From Girardinichthys multiradiatus (Eukaryota; Chordata; Actinopteri; Cyprinodontiformes; Goodeidae): a DNA stretch of 64,000 bases. The stretch is taken from the NCBI RefSeq assembly GCF_021462225.1, contig NC_061795.1:48165880-48229879 (forward strand), given 5' to 3'. The notes beneath the pieces were generated by a model. The model was given only the letters and a program-made list of their open reading frames with translations, made no database searches and was not told the origin of the DNA. The position numbers and the translations under genes are program-made. The number at the start of each line of letters is the position of its first letter. Position 1 is the stretch's first letter. Shown one piece after another: positions 1 through 11,510 of the stretch.

Positions 1-206
1 ATACTTTCATTTATTTTCATGCACCTGTATGATTTTTGCATACAAAGCAGAAAGGTACTGAATATAAACACTTATATTTGTATTAACCTCTTTATAGATA
101 AGATTTATAGATTTAATAGATACTTTGGTATATAAGGGAGCGATGATGTGAGTTTCTGTTCTGCTATTTTTATAACATTCTTTGCTTGTGTATTATTTAT
201 GTACAG

Positions 207-328
207 GTTTGCAGGCATCCCCGTCCAAGCACACCAGTTATTCTGTGAGGATGGAGAATGCTGTTCCCATAGTGACACAGGCCCCTGGTCCCCAACCTCT
301 GCAGATCCAACCTGGCCTCCTTACACAG
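207..328 (+). CDS. hipk2: HIPK2 coding exon (first in window)
   Basis: The acceptor is gtacag at 201-206 and the donor is gtggga at 329. The first two bases complete a codon begun upstream; the frame then reads [18 protein letters not shown] and on to GLLTQ. It ends in phase 0. This is the regulatory linker after the kinase domain. The start of the gene is outside the window. Confidence 0.9.
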
Positions 329-3300
329 GTGGGATGAAACTCAATTGCTTAACAAGAATGCAGGTCAGGTATAGTTCCAACATTGAAACTTAATCACATT
401 CAGACACATTCAGTGTTTGGGTTGCTTTTATCCCACAAGCCCTCACTAAGAACAGGATCTATGGATGGGGAGAATATCACCCGATGTTGGAGACACTGCC
501 CCTGCCGACAGCTGTTTTTCCTGAGAGCATTCAGGCCAGCTTCCCCATGCATTACAACCCCCCATGGCCCCAGCTATCCTGAAGGCAGAGGCTGCCACGT
601 TCTGATGCACTGAGGCAGGAACTCACACTGGAAAGGTCTTGAAGGCTCATTGGGGGCCAGTTTTAGCTGCTGATACACTCTTGCTGCACATTGCACAGAG
701 TGACTGTGCATCACTCCCTTTTTCATAGAAGAGTGTAGACAACTTTCATTGCCACTCTGCATCTTTCTCCCTATGGAAATTTTCATGCAGGCTTTAAATA
801 TCCCACAGAATCCTGGGTGTTTCAATTATTCCCTTATCTCCAGTTAATCATCCAGTAGGCTGGTATGCAAGAAGCAAAGCTCAGTGTGCTCATCTGTGCA
901 CATGCATGTGTTTCTATGGTGGGTTAATCTGTCCTATACCAAATGGTGATTAGCTCCACGGCTGCTTCCAAGTCAGGCACTCCAAATTACAGGCCTCAGA
1001 GGATCTCCAGAAGTCAGGGGGAAGCTTGGATGAGGCTCACTGTGACCACAAAAATCACAACAATCTCAGATCCGGGGGTGCAACAGATCAAACCAAATAC
1101 TATTTACAATTTAGAAAAAAGCAAATATTCTTATGTTGAATTGATTTCATGGCATTCATGCTCTTCCTCCATGCCCTGCAGGTGTTGCTTGTCAACTTTG
1201 TCTTCACACATGTTTAACAAAGACAGGCAGTAGTTAACTGAAGCAGATGGCTTTTACAGGCCAGTGAACAGAACACCTAATAACTGGGTGTGTGGTGAGT
1301 GTGTTTCTCCGTGTTTATTCCTTTACTGTGGGAGGTCTCACAGGCATGACTATGGTGTGCTTGCCTCTCGGTTGCTTTCCCACCACCTGTGACTTCATCA
1401 GCGCACTGTTTAATGTTACCCATGAACTCTTTGCCCACCTTGGGCCAACCTAAGGTTAGTCCGTAGCACCGGGCTGTGCAGAAATGGAATGAGAAAGGGT
1501 GCAGTGACGGTTGGGGTTGACAGGTTTCGAGCCGGGAGGCAGGGAAACCAGTGGGACCTTTATCTGGAGCAGGAATGCAGAAAATGTGGAAACAATTGGG
1601 GAGGGAGAGCTTGGGCTTTGAAAGCCCTGAGGTGACAAAGGGTTTTCACCCAGGCAGTATGGGTCGCGGTGGGAGGTGGTGGGCCGCTGATAGTGATGGT
1701 AGGCTCTAAGAAGAAAGAAAACAACCTCTTAACTGGGTTACCATTTCAGGGCAGAGAAGCTGGTTACACAATCCAGAAGCCTGTGAGAAAGGCATGCAAA
1801 GTGGCAGAAATGGAGATAGAGCGAGCAGCAGACGGGCTGGATGTATTAGAGTCTCTTAATGGCATGTTGATAAAAGGGTCTGGATGTGGTCTGAGATGTA
1901 AAGACTATCTCCAGCTCCAGAATGTTCCATTAGAGATGTCAGTCATTATAGCTGAGACAAAGCAGTCATGTTACACCCTATGATGCCCCCCACCCTCAGC
2001 CCTTTGCAACCTGCCCCAACAACATTTCCACAGGTTAGCAAGTAGACTGCAACAGTTATAGTGTGTGCAGGTAAATCAAATACAGATAGAAAACTAAATA
2101 TTACAGTACAGATAAAAATTAAAATGCTCTACATACACTGCCTTAAAAAAGTATTTTACCTCCTTGAAGGTTTCTTCTATTTTTTTCTTTTTGTCTCATC
2201 TAAATGTTTTATATTATCAAAAACATTCTAATATCAGACAAAGATAACCTTTTAATACAAAACCTAGTTTGCAAATAATTTTATTAATTGAGGAATGAAT
2301 ACTATCGAACCTACCTGGCCCTGTGTGAAAAGGTTATCTCCCCATAAACCTGATATCTGGTTGTAGCATCCCTAGCAGCAACAGCTGTCATCTAGAGTTT
2401 GTGATATGACAATGAATTGTGTTACACTGCTGTAGAGGAATATTAGCCCACTCTTCCTTACAGAATTGTTTTAATTCAGCCATGTTATGTTTCAGTCGTC
2501 TCAATCGGATTTAAGTCCTGGATCTGATTAAGCTGCTCCAGAAACTCGGTTTTATGTTGTTTCTGAGCCATTCATGGGGGGAGCGTAAGATAAGGATCAT
2601 AAACTGAACAAGACTTTCTTGTAGAGAGGACAATCAATGGGGCCTTCAAAACCAATACTCCTCAACCCCTGACCATCACGCTGCCATAATCCCTACAGTG
2701 CTTTGATTTTAAAACAAGGCCATTTTGTGTTGCAAGGTCTCATCAACTACTTTATGCTGTCTGGCAGGATCTATTTCAACAGTTTCTTAACTCTTCAGCG
2801 TTGATGATCTAACAAGGTGGATAATTATACTTTCACATAAGACAAGGCTGCTTTTTCCCCTAATAAATTAAATCATCATATTGTATCTATTCAGGCTATG
2901 TTTGACAGTAAAATGTGTTGATGATCAAAGACATGTTAGTGTGGCTACAAAGTGAAAACGGAAGAAACCAGTAAAGAGATGAATAATATTTCACATCACT
3001 GTTTGATTTGCTACTTTGCAGTTTTCACTATTTAAATGCGTGTGCTGCAGCTCATACTGATGGTGTTGTAAATAAATGCATAAATGGTATTAAAGGAACA
3101 ATTCATTAGCCCTGACATTAAAGTGCTAATCAATAGAGCTGCATTAATCTGTTAGGGCTACACACACACAGCGACACACAGACGTGTTCAGGCACACATG
3201 GCGCATCTCGAGGCAGAATATGCAAGCTAGTTCTGCATAAGAAATGGAAAGTAGCCTCTTTCAGAGCAACCTGAAGAGAGGTAGGAATTTAATTATAGCG

Positions 3301-6300
3301 CTGGTTGATTTGACACAAATCAGACACACAGTCACGCAGGCATCACACACAGCTGCTCATGTTCTCACTCATACACGAGCACGCACTGAAGGGATCTGAG
3401 GTATCTGTATTAAGTCCTGGCCTGCTTGGCAAATTTCACTGGATATTTGCCCAGAAGCTACAGTGGTTCGAGTTTAATGTTACAGTTTGTTGCTTTTAAA
3501 AAAGAAACCTTTTAAAATATTTCAAATAGATGAAATAAAAATCAAGTAATTTGCTCCTGCATGGTGCTGTTCAAAAGGTTCTGCAGCCTGAAACAAGTTT
3601 TCTTACAGGATTTTCCGGTATTTAGCTCCATCCATCTTCCCATCAACTCTGACAAGGTTCACTGTCCCTGCTGAAGAATCTCCACAGCATGATGCTGACA
3701 CCACCATGTTTTAACATGGGTATGGGGTTTTAGGGTGATGTGTATAGTTAGTTTTCCACCCCGCATTGTGTTTTGCAAGTTGATCAAAAAGGATACATTT
3801 TGATTCCTCTGATCAAAGTGCTTTCTTCCACATGATTGCTGCAGCCCTTACAGGCTTGTGTCAAACTGTAACTGAGACTTCTTATTACTTTCATTTTTCC
3901 GTTCATTTATCAAGGCCAGATTTCTGGAGTGCACAACTAATAGTTGACCTCTTGACAGGTTGTCCTAACTAAGCAGAATATCTCTGCAGCTCCTCCAGAG
4001 TTACCATGGACCTCTTGGCTGCTTCACTATTTAATGCTCTCTCCTTGCCCACCCTGACAGTTTAAGTGGATGTCTATGTCTTGGTAGATCTGCAGTTGGT
4101 CCATCCTCTCAACCTCTCATCCATGATCAGATGATGGATTGAACAGAGCTCTGTGAGATGTTCAAAGCTTTGAATATTATTTTAGAACCTAACCCTGCAT
4201 TAAAGTTCTCCACAACGTCCTCCCTGACCTCTCTGCTGTGTTCCTAAGTCCTTATGATGATGTTTGCTGTTTGTTCTCCAATCTCCAACAGACCTCTGGC
4301 GCCTTGACAGGACAAGTCCATTTATGTTAAGATTAAAGTTAACATAAGGGGACCCTATTTGCTAATAGGTGACCTTTAAAGGCAAATGGATGTCCTTCAC
4401 CTTTCCTTTCATAATTATTCACTTCTTTGTGTTGTTTTGACACACCAGATCCCAAAGAGATACATCAGATTTCGTGGATATAATGTATATGTGTGGTTGT
4501 ATATACTTTTTTTTAAATACAGTATATCACGTGACAAGCTTTTTGTTTTCTGTCTGCTTTTCTTTGGCCTGACTCTGTGCTCTCTGTGCAGCAGGCCTGG
4601 CCCAGCGGCACCCAGCAGATCCTGCTGCCTCCAGCATGGCAGCAGCTTACCCACACCTCAGTCCAGCATGCTACTGCCATTCCAGACTCCATGAGCAGCA
4701 CTCAGACTCTCGCTAACTGGAGGTAAACACTTTTATAGTTATTTTCAAATATATTCCATTGACACAATGCAACATTTTTAAAATCTGACCATTTACTAAG
4801 AAAATCTGTTGTGGAAATTGTTGCATTAATTTAGAAATGTTTACCTCTCAGCTTCCTCCTTATCTTCAAATGAGAACTTGGTCTTGAATAATAGCAGATT
4901 GACCTCCGGGAGATGGAGGGTATACTGTATGCACATGTAAAGACATGTAGAGTGCAGCCTGTCACTGCAATAAGTTGATAAATGGGAGGATAGATGGAAG
5001 CAGGATATCTGCAGGGAGATAAGGGGGTGGCAGATATATAATCTGTATGTATGGGAGGCCACTGGGGCATATGCTTAGATTCATTCAGGGCTGTCCATCT
5101 GTGGCAAGACAGCCTCCTCCCTGTCTTTCCCTCCCATCCTGTCCAGTGGCAGTTTTCTAGTCCTCAGAGAGAAGTGTCTGGAAAGTGTCGCACTTCCTCT
5201 GCAGAGCTATCGCTCCACAGCTGCTAGTGTCAGCTCCTCTGCCCTTCCTCTTTGCTCCCTCCTCACTCTCTTTTCTACTTTTAGCCTCTTTAGAAAAGCT
5301 TGCCGCTGCCACCTATTGACTTCACTGGGAAATACTTTATCCAATCTTTGTTCCGGTCATTGTTTTATCAGTTTCACTGATTTAGGTCTTCGGTTTGCAG
5401 ACTTGTCTCCCACATTGTCTACAGATTCCTACTTATTTCATATTTTTGTACAGAGATGCATCTTAATGAAACAAAATATTATTAAAAAGGTAATTAATTT
5501 CAGTAAATCAGTTAAAACCTTTTTTACTCATATAGTGTAGATCCTTATGGTAATGGTAAAATGTTTTCTTAGAAAGTCCAATTAAAACATATTTTAAAAC
5601 AGAATAATTTTATTATAACCATGTAATAGCTTACACAATTAAATGAAGACTGATGACTTGAAAGTTGTCCTTCAAACTGTCATTGACACCCTCCACGAAA
5701 AGTGTAAGCCACAAACGGTCATTGTTATTTGAAGCATATTAATGGAAAGTTTAATGGAAGGAAAAATGTCTTCATGAACACCTCAGCAAAACCACTAGCT
5801 GATCTTCTCCATGCTCTTCTGCAGTGTTGCAAATACTAAAATATATCATGTGCAATTAATGTGTCTATTTACCAAATTAAATAACTTTTCAATGACATTC
5901 TTAGTAATTGAGATTCATTTATGTTATTTTACAGGAATTCCCACCCTCATGGAAGCCATTATAATCCCATCATGCAGCAGCCAGCCTTGCTGACTGGTCA
6001 CGTTACACTCCCATCAAACCAGACCCTCAATGTAGGCGTGGCACATGTCATGAGGCAGCCATCAATCAATAATAACTCCTCTTCCAAAAAGACCAAACAG
6101 CACCAGATGTCGACCAGGTACTCAAGCTACTCAAGTCTTCTTAAAATAACTTATTTTAAAACTCTCCCACCATGGGGTTAATTCTCTTGATTCTTCAGCA
6201 TGAGTTACTTAATCTCTCACCTTCACCTGTGTTTTTCCAAGGAACGTGTCGACCTACGAGGTATCATCCTCGCAGGTGGTGCTGTCTCCACAGCGATCTA

Positions 6301-9033
6301 AACGGGTTAAAGAGAACACGCCCCCTCGTTGCGCCGTGCTACAGAACGGGTCGTCGTCCAACTGCCCGGCCGCACAAGGATGTGCTGGAGCAGGGTGGGG
6401 GGCTAACGAAGCAGAGCAGGCTTCCAGCACCACTCGCGACCTTCAGCACCAGCACCACATCCGCAGACAGACCATCATCATCCCTGACACGCCCAGTCCT
6501 GCTGTCAGCATCATTACCATCAGCAGTGACTCAGAAGAGGAGGAGGACCAAAAACAGAACAACAGGTCAGCACCCTACAAGTTTTCTGTGTGTTTTAGGT
6601 CTGGGGACTTACTTGGTTGATGCTTTTTTTTTTGTCTGGTAAAACCGTTTCTGTGTTGATTTCCCTATATAGTTTGGATTATTGTCCAGTACAGATTAAA
6701 AACCGACTCTGAATAAATTGTAAGCTGTTAGTTTATTTGATGCCCATATAAACAGATTAGCAGCATTATTAGCACCTGCCTTCTCTCTGTTTTCTGCAGC
6801 TCATCTTCTAAACATAGAAAGAATGTCATCAGTTGTGTGACGGTCCACGATTCTCCAGAGTCAGACTGTTCCATCCACAACAGCCCCTACAACATGGAGT
6901 CAAGACCCCACAACAACAACAACAACAGCTACAATACAAAAACCACCATCCTGGACAACTACAGCAACGGGAATCCTCGCACAATCATCATCCCTCCTCT
7001 AAAAACGCAGAACAGTGAGCTGCCCAATGAATGTGAGCGGCTTATGTCAGGTAAAAATGCTTTCTGCATCACTGCATAGCTAAGTCTGATGCAGAATTAA
7101 ACTGGCTGCTTTGCAGATGAACAGATTTATTTTTTTCTACTGAACAGATGGAATGAATCATCAAAATACAGCTTACAAGTTTAAATCCTCCAATGGAGTG
7201 ACATTGGGCAATAATCACATACCAGGGGGTGCGGCTGGAGGCGTGGCCTACCGGCAGCAGCGCTCAGGACCACACCCACTTCAGCAGCAGCCTCTCAATC
7301 TCAGCCAGGTACAATAAACAGTGAACAATCGCAATCAGTGTTTCTGATGGATACAAAATGTAACAGATGACTAAAAAATGTTTTCATTATCCACCATCTT
7401 GGTGATATGTAAAATATGTTTTACAATAAATACAGTGCTATGCAAAAGTAATAATGTCCACGGAAGTATTTACAGCCACAAACCTCTATCGATTTTATTG
7501 GGATTTTAGGTGATAGACCAATACAAAGTAGAGCAGAGTTTTGAAGTTGAAGGAAACTTTTTGTTTTTGACAAGTGTGGCATGCATTTGTATTCAGTGCC
7601 CTTTACTCTGACATAGATCTAATGCATTCACATTTTTATTTTTAAGTCAGTACTTTGTACAACCACATTTTGCGGCACTTACAGCTACAGGAGCTGTCAT
7701 CTAAACACATCTACGGACAGAAATCGCCCTTTCTTTGCAGAAATATCAGGTTTAGTCAGATGGGATGCCAAAAGTCTTTGGACAACAGTTTTCAAGTCTT
7801 CCTACAGATTCTCAGTTACATTTTAGTCTGAACTTTGACTAGGCCATTCTAACATCAATCCATCCATTTTCTATACCTGCTCCTTCCATACAGGGTCATG
7901 AGGTAACTGGTGCCTATTTCCAGCGGTCTTGTTTCGCTCCTTCCATCTTCCCATCCACTTTGTCCTGCTTCCTTGTCTCTGCTAAAGAAAAGCTTCCCCC
8001 CAGCATGATGCTGCCACTACCATGTTTGGGGATTAGTGTTAGAGGTGTTAGTTTTCCACTACACATAGCATTTTCTCTGTAAAATTTCCCTTAGGCATAA
8101 GTGTCCATGTGCATTTTGATTTGTCCTGTGAGTCTCTGTGTTGCCCTACGTAGGGTGTAACCTGCCCAATGACCGCTGTAAGTAGACTTAAATGTCTTTT
8201 TTCTCAAATGGTTTTCTTCTTGTCACTCTTCCATAAAAAACAAATTAGCGGAGTGCAGTAATGGTAATTGTCATGTCAACAGATTCTCCCCTCTGAGATG
8301 TGGACTCCATGTACTCTGATTAGGTGACTTCTCAGGCAATGGCTTGGACTGGATTTTATTTTGAAATATCAGTTTAAAGGGGGCTGAATACATAACCGTA
8401 TATCTTTTTCATTCCACTTTAAACATTAAAGTTTGAGGTTGAAATGTAAAAACAAAATTGCAAAGGTGTGGGACTGAATGCTTTTGCAAGGAAATACATG
8501 TAGAGAACATTTACATGGATTCTTGGTTGCTCTTTCCATAGTTAACCGTACTGAAATCTGTGGGTTCCCCTTTTTTTCAGGCTCAGCAGCACATGGTGGC
8601 CGAGCGAAACGGAGGACACCGCCGGCAGCAGGCCTACATCACCACTCAAGCTCCATATTCCTTCCATCACAACAGCCCCTCCCACACAGGCAACGTTCAC
8701 CCACACCTGGCTGCCACCCACCTACCCAGCCAGCCCCACCTGTACACCTACACAGCCCCCACTGCTTTGGGCTCCACCAGCACGGTGGCCCACCTGGTGG
8801 CCTCGCAGAGCTCAACACGCCACGCAGTCCAGCATGGGAGCTACCCTCCCAGCATCGTCCACCAGGTCCCTGTCAGCGTGAGCCACCGTGTGCTGCCCTC
8901 GCCTACTCTGCATCACAGCCAGTACCAGGCCCAGTTCGCCCACCAGGCCTACATCAGCGCCTCACCCGCCTCCACAGTCTACACTGGATACCCACTGAGC
9001 CCCACGAAGGTCAACCAGTATCCTTACCTCTAG
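207..9033 (+). CDS. hipk2: HIPK2, 3' part of gene (seven coding exons, C-terminal ~540 aa)
   Basis: Homeodomain-interacting protein kinase 2 is a nuclear-body Ser/Thr kinase that phosphorylates p53 and transcriptional co-regulators. The kinase domain lies upstream of the window; only the regulatory C-terminal half is here. Exons are 207-328, 4592-4722, 5935-6117, 6242-6565, 6800-7050, 7148-7308 and 8581-9033. All have AG/GT borders and matching phases, and together they give 541 codons including the stop. Diagnostic stretches are [45 protein letters not shown] and the C-terminus [15 protein letters not shown]. These fit HIPK2 better than HIPK1 (whose end I recall as SQYSYL) or HIPK3. Relative to my recollection of the human protein it lacks a few residues after WQQLT. 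The paralogue assignment rests on remembered sequences, not an alignment. Confidence 0.93.
2134..3002 (-). mobile_element. Tc1/mariner-like remnant, internally deleted (family A)
   Basis: The ends are inverted relatives of each other: actgccttaaaaaagtattt on the left and aatatttcacatcactgt on the right. The interior resembles the fish Tc1-like elements whose termini read 'aaatactttttcacagcactg'. It contains the complement of transposase text (such as gaggaatattagcccactctt), but no intact reading frame survives. It is shorter than an autonomous element, so I infer internal deletion. Confidence 0.6.
3565..4380 (-). mobile_element. Tc1/mariner-like remnant (family B)
   Basis: The stretch carries text characteristic of a second fish Tc1-like family: tccatcttcccatcaactct, cctgctgaagaatctccac, atgatgctgacaccaccatg and ctcctccagagttaccatgg. 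The transposase would lie on the - strand, but it is broken by many stops and indels. The element sits in a HIPK2 intron just upstream of the 4592 exon. Confidence 0.65.
4592..4722 (+). CDS. hipk2: HIPK2 coding exon
   Basis: The exon follows ctctgtgcag and ends before gtaaac. It reads [20 protein letters not shown], then [14 protein letters not shown] and TLANW, finishing with two bases of an Arg codon. The [18 protein letters not shown] block is a hallmark of HIPK1/2. Confidence 0.93.
5640..5810 (+). mobile_element. Short Tc1-like fragment (family C)
   Basis: Degenerate text (ttgacaccctccacgaaaag, then ggaaagtttaatggaaggaa) parallels the start of the transposase of the 53.7-kb element (ttgacaccctcaagcaagag, then gtgggaaggaaaaag). 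It is too decayed to read a protein. Confidence 0.4.
5935..6117 (+). CDS. hipk2: HIPK2 coding exon
   Basis: The exon lies between ttttacag and gtactc. It reads [20 protein letters not shown], then [13 protein letters not shown] and [11 protein letters not shown]. It is phase 2 at both ends (183 nt), so it could be skipped without a frameshift. Confidence 0.93.
6242..6565 (+). CDS. hipk2: HIPK2 coding exon with SUMO-interaction motif
   Basis: This 324-nt exon is phase 2/2, with acceptor ttccaag and donor gtcagc. It reads [11 protein letters not shown], then a basic segment RSKRVKEN that resembles a nuclear-localisation signal, then [20 protein letters not shown] followed by SDSEEEED. The hydrophobic VSIITIS core followed by Ser and acidic residues is the SUMO-interaction motif known in HIPK2, needed for recruitment to nuclear bodies. 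The middle part, rich in Cys, Asn and Gly, differs from mammals. Confidence 0.93.
6800..7050 (+). CDS. hipk2: HIPK2 coding exon
   Basis: The exon follows ttttctgcag and precedes gtaaaa. It reads [20 protein letters not shown], then a short poly-Asn run from AAC repeats near 6912, then [14 protein letters not shown], which is typical of HIPK2. It ends in phase 1. Confidence 0.92.
7148..7308 (+). CDS. hipk2: HIPK2 coding exon
   Basis: The exon lies between ctgaacag and gtacaa. It completes an Asp codon, then reads [18 protein letters not shown] and ends [20 protein letters not shown]. The QQPLNLSQ end matches the HIPK family. It ends in phase 0 and joins the terminal exon. Confidence 0.9.
7432..8496 (-). 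mobile_element. Nearly full-length Tc1/mariner-like remnant (family B) in the last HIPK2 intron
   Basis: The left end (cagtgctatgcaaaagtaat) and right end (gaatgcttttgcaaggaaat) are the two termini of this fish family. Between them run the usual landmarks, for example catcttcccatccactttgt and agcatgatgctgccactacc. The transposase strand is - and is heavily mutated. An unrelated repeat tail has been inserted around 7856-7930. The element ends only 85 bp before the terminal HIPK2 exon at 8581. Confidence 0.7.
8581..9033 (+). CDS. hipk2: HIPK2 terminal coding exon with Tyr/His-rich C-terminus and stop
   Basis: The exon follows ttttttttcag and runs in phase 0 to the TAG at 9031-9033 (150 codons plus stop). 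It reads [20 protein letters not shown], then a segment rich in His, Tyr, Pro and Ser (the YH region, an autoinhibitory and partner-binding part of HIPKs), and ends [18 protein letters not shown] longer ORF in another frame across the same bases is a shadow produced by the GC-rich codons. Confidence 0.95.
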   Translation, partial: AQQHMVAERNGGHRRQQAYITTQAPYSFHHNSPSHTGNVHPHLAATHLPSQPHLYTYTAPTALGSTSTVAHLVASQSSTRHAVQHGSYPPSIVHQVPVSVSHRVLPSPTLHHSQYQAQFAHQAYISASPASTVYTGYPLSPTKVNQYPYL

Positions 9034-10506
9034 AGACGAGCCCGACCCAGCGATGCTGCTCTCTTCATCCCACCAACATTCTCTCCTCGACCTCAGACAT
9101 GAACAGAGGAAAATGCAATCCTTATGAAGCTGTCATGTATAACTTGAAGAAGGAATGACTGAAAAGACAGAGCGACACAGACAAAAATGTGACTCAGATT
9201 CACTCGAGAAGGGAATGACGGTGACAGTTTTTCTTCTTTTGATGATTTTCTCTCAGAGAAAGGCCAGTTTTTTGCTTTTTTTGCCTTTTCTTCTCTGTGC
9301 TTTACTTTTTGAAAAAAGCAACGTCTCATGAGTTTTGGGAAGTTTTAGGCAGGTGTTTTTGAGGACTGCGGTGCGGACATTTTCTGATTTATTTCATTTG
9401 TTTTCCACCCCCCACACCCCTGCCTAATATATTTGGGAAGCGACTGTTGAACGGGGGTTATATTGACTGGAGGTTCGAAATCCCAAACGATTTGGGATAA
9501 GGTGAAATACGGAAACCTGCTGCTCTTCAAAGAAAAAAATATACTGATGGCCTTGAACTGTCTTAGTATTTCCAAATCAGTCATGGCGTGGGGAGAAAAT
9601 GAAGATAGGAACTCCACCCACACCACCTTCTCCATCAGAGGAGGGAACTGGAAATCTAACCAACAGAAGACAACAAATCTTTTAGTGTATTTATAGATAT
9701 TTCTCCTTTGTTTTTCCACCTTTTTGATGCTTCAGTTTGATCTAGGTGTCTTAGCTGGGCCCTGTGTATAGAATGTAGCAGTATGCACCTGTTTTTATTC
9801 CTTTTTTTATTCCCTTGATACCAATAGTTATTTGTCTTTTTTTTCTTCAGTGTGATTGCACAAAGTGGTTATAATAACATAGGCATGTACAACGTGATTA
9901 TCTGTGTGTGCTACTGTCAGCCATGTGTGTGTAGTTCATCTCCACAGGATCCTCCTCAGTCTTTAGATGTCGATCGTTGCTCCCTCATAGTGCCTTACAG
10001 ATTTACGACACAGTTTACTCGGCTTGTGTCCCGAAAGCCGTGAGAGACTACAGCTATACTTAGAGAGAAACGTTTCCCTGGTTCGACATCCTAATCAGGG
10101 CGCTTGTAGCTTTCTTCCAGGTGTAGGCTCAGCCCTTGCTGTTTTTTGCCCATAATGACAGCGTGGGGTAGATGATGAAGATTAATGTCAAAGCAGAAAC
10201 CACGCTGAGCTTTTTTGTATTGTGTGTGCATGAGATAACTAGCCTAGAGTACTTACCAAAGTCTTGGATACATTATTGTTACACTTTGCTCTGGAAATTC
10301 ATGTGAATATATGAAGATAAATGTAGAGTAAAGCTGTAGCTGTAAACCTCTGTCACAGTGGCACCGAAAATGTGGCTTTAGTTTGGGTTTTATTCGTTTT
10401 CCGCTAATCACACAAGATAAAGATGCGTCATGATTAGTGAGCACAAATGTTAGCTCAGTTCTATTGATGTTACAGGACATCATTTGAGACACAAACAATA
10501 GAGCTT

Positions 10507-11510
10507 AGGTGCATCTTAATAAATTAAAGAATCATCAAATGGTATTTATTTCAGTAGTTTATATATATATTTATTTTTGCTAATTTTGATAATAATGACT
10601 TACAGCTAATGAACACTCAAAGGTCAGTGTCTCAAAAAATTTTAATATTACATAAGAGCAGTAAAAAGGGATTTTAGGATAGAAATGTTATGTTATCTTC
10701 GCCACAATCAAGAAGAAAACTGCTGTCTTTTCAGTTGTCCAGCTGACAGTCATGGATACTCGCCACAAGGAGGGTAAGCCAGAAGCTGGCTCTTCACAGT
10801 GTTTAATATTCAAGCAGATTAATGGAACGTTTAGTGGGAGGAAAAAGTGTGGTAGAAAACAGTTATATCGGTTAGATATCTAGCACAGTGATACTATGGT
10901 CAATAAAGCAAGTATTTGTGATGTAGGTATGACCAAGTCTGATTACAACATTAAATCGGCATCTTTATAAACGTTTTATAAAGTTTATTACTGTTTGTTC
11001 TAAAACAAACTTTGGACTTAATAAAATGCATTAGACGGACATCAGGAAATATCTTGGGTCCTTTAAATCATTACTCACTGTGAAAACCTAAAACTTGGAT
11101 TCTGGACATCTTCCATCTTCCTCCGGACCCTGGAACTTTGATTTCTAAATGAATTTCACATTTACTTCAATCTAGAGGGATAACCTTTGACCAGATTTTT
11201 CTTTCACTCAACTTTCCATCAATATTCATAGAGACAGCCCTCAGTGAACACTCTGCTTCTTTAGCAATGACATTTAAAGCTATCTTCACTGAGGAGGGTG
11301 TGGATGACTGTCTGCTGGAAAATTGTCAAGACATTCATCTTCCCTGTGATTCTTTGGGTTTTCATTAGCCATAATCATAACATTTAACAAAAATGAACAC
11401 TTGAAATAAATCACTGTCTTCTACGAATCTTTATATTTCACTTTTTGAATTTAATAACTGAAATAAACTAACTTAGTATCGTTGATGTACTAATTTATTG
11501 AGATCCGCCT
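10507..11510 (+). mobile_element. Tc1-like transposon remnant, about 1 kb (family C)
   Basis: The ends aggtgcatcttaataaatta and taatttattgagatccgcct form degenerate inverted repeats. Inside, ggaggaaaaagtgtggtaga matches the same spot in the Tc1 element at 53.7 kb (aaggaaaaagtgtggcagaa). The transposase frame is broken throughout and part of the interior is missing. Confidence 0.6.

Larger units (their letters stand above)
329..4591 (+). other. HIPK2 intron, 4.3 kb
   Basis: No coding exon is visible between these splice sites. The intron contains two Tc1/mariner-like remnants (about 2134-3002 and 3565-4380), listed separately. The stretch 330-2130 and the CA-rich stretch 3040-3420 show nothing I recognise. 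Confidence 0.7.

Noticed and set aside
1456..1983. Open stretches at 1456-1638 and 1669-1983
   Set aside because: No splice sites in phase with HIPK2, no recognisable domain, and intronic position between two joined HIPK2 exons.
6172..6642. 156-codon ORF over the HIPK2 SIM exon
   Set aside because: Wrong frame; the HIPK2 frame is conserved and bordered by splice sites.
8478..9158. 226-codon ORF overlapping the last HIPK2 exon
   Set aside because: Out-of-frame shadow; the true frame matches HIPK2 and ends at 9033 with proper splicing.
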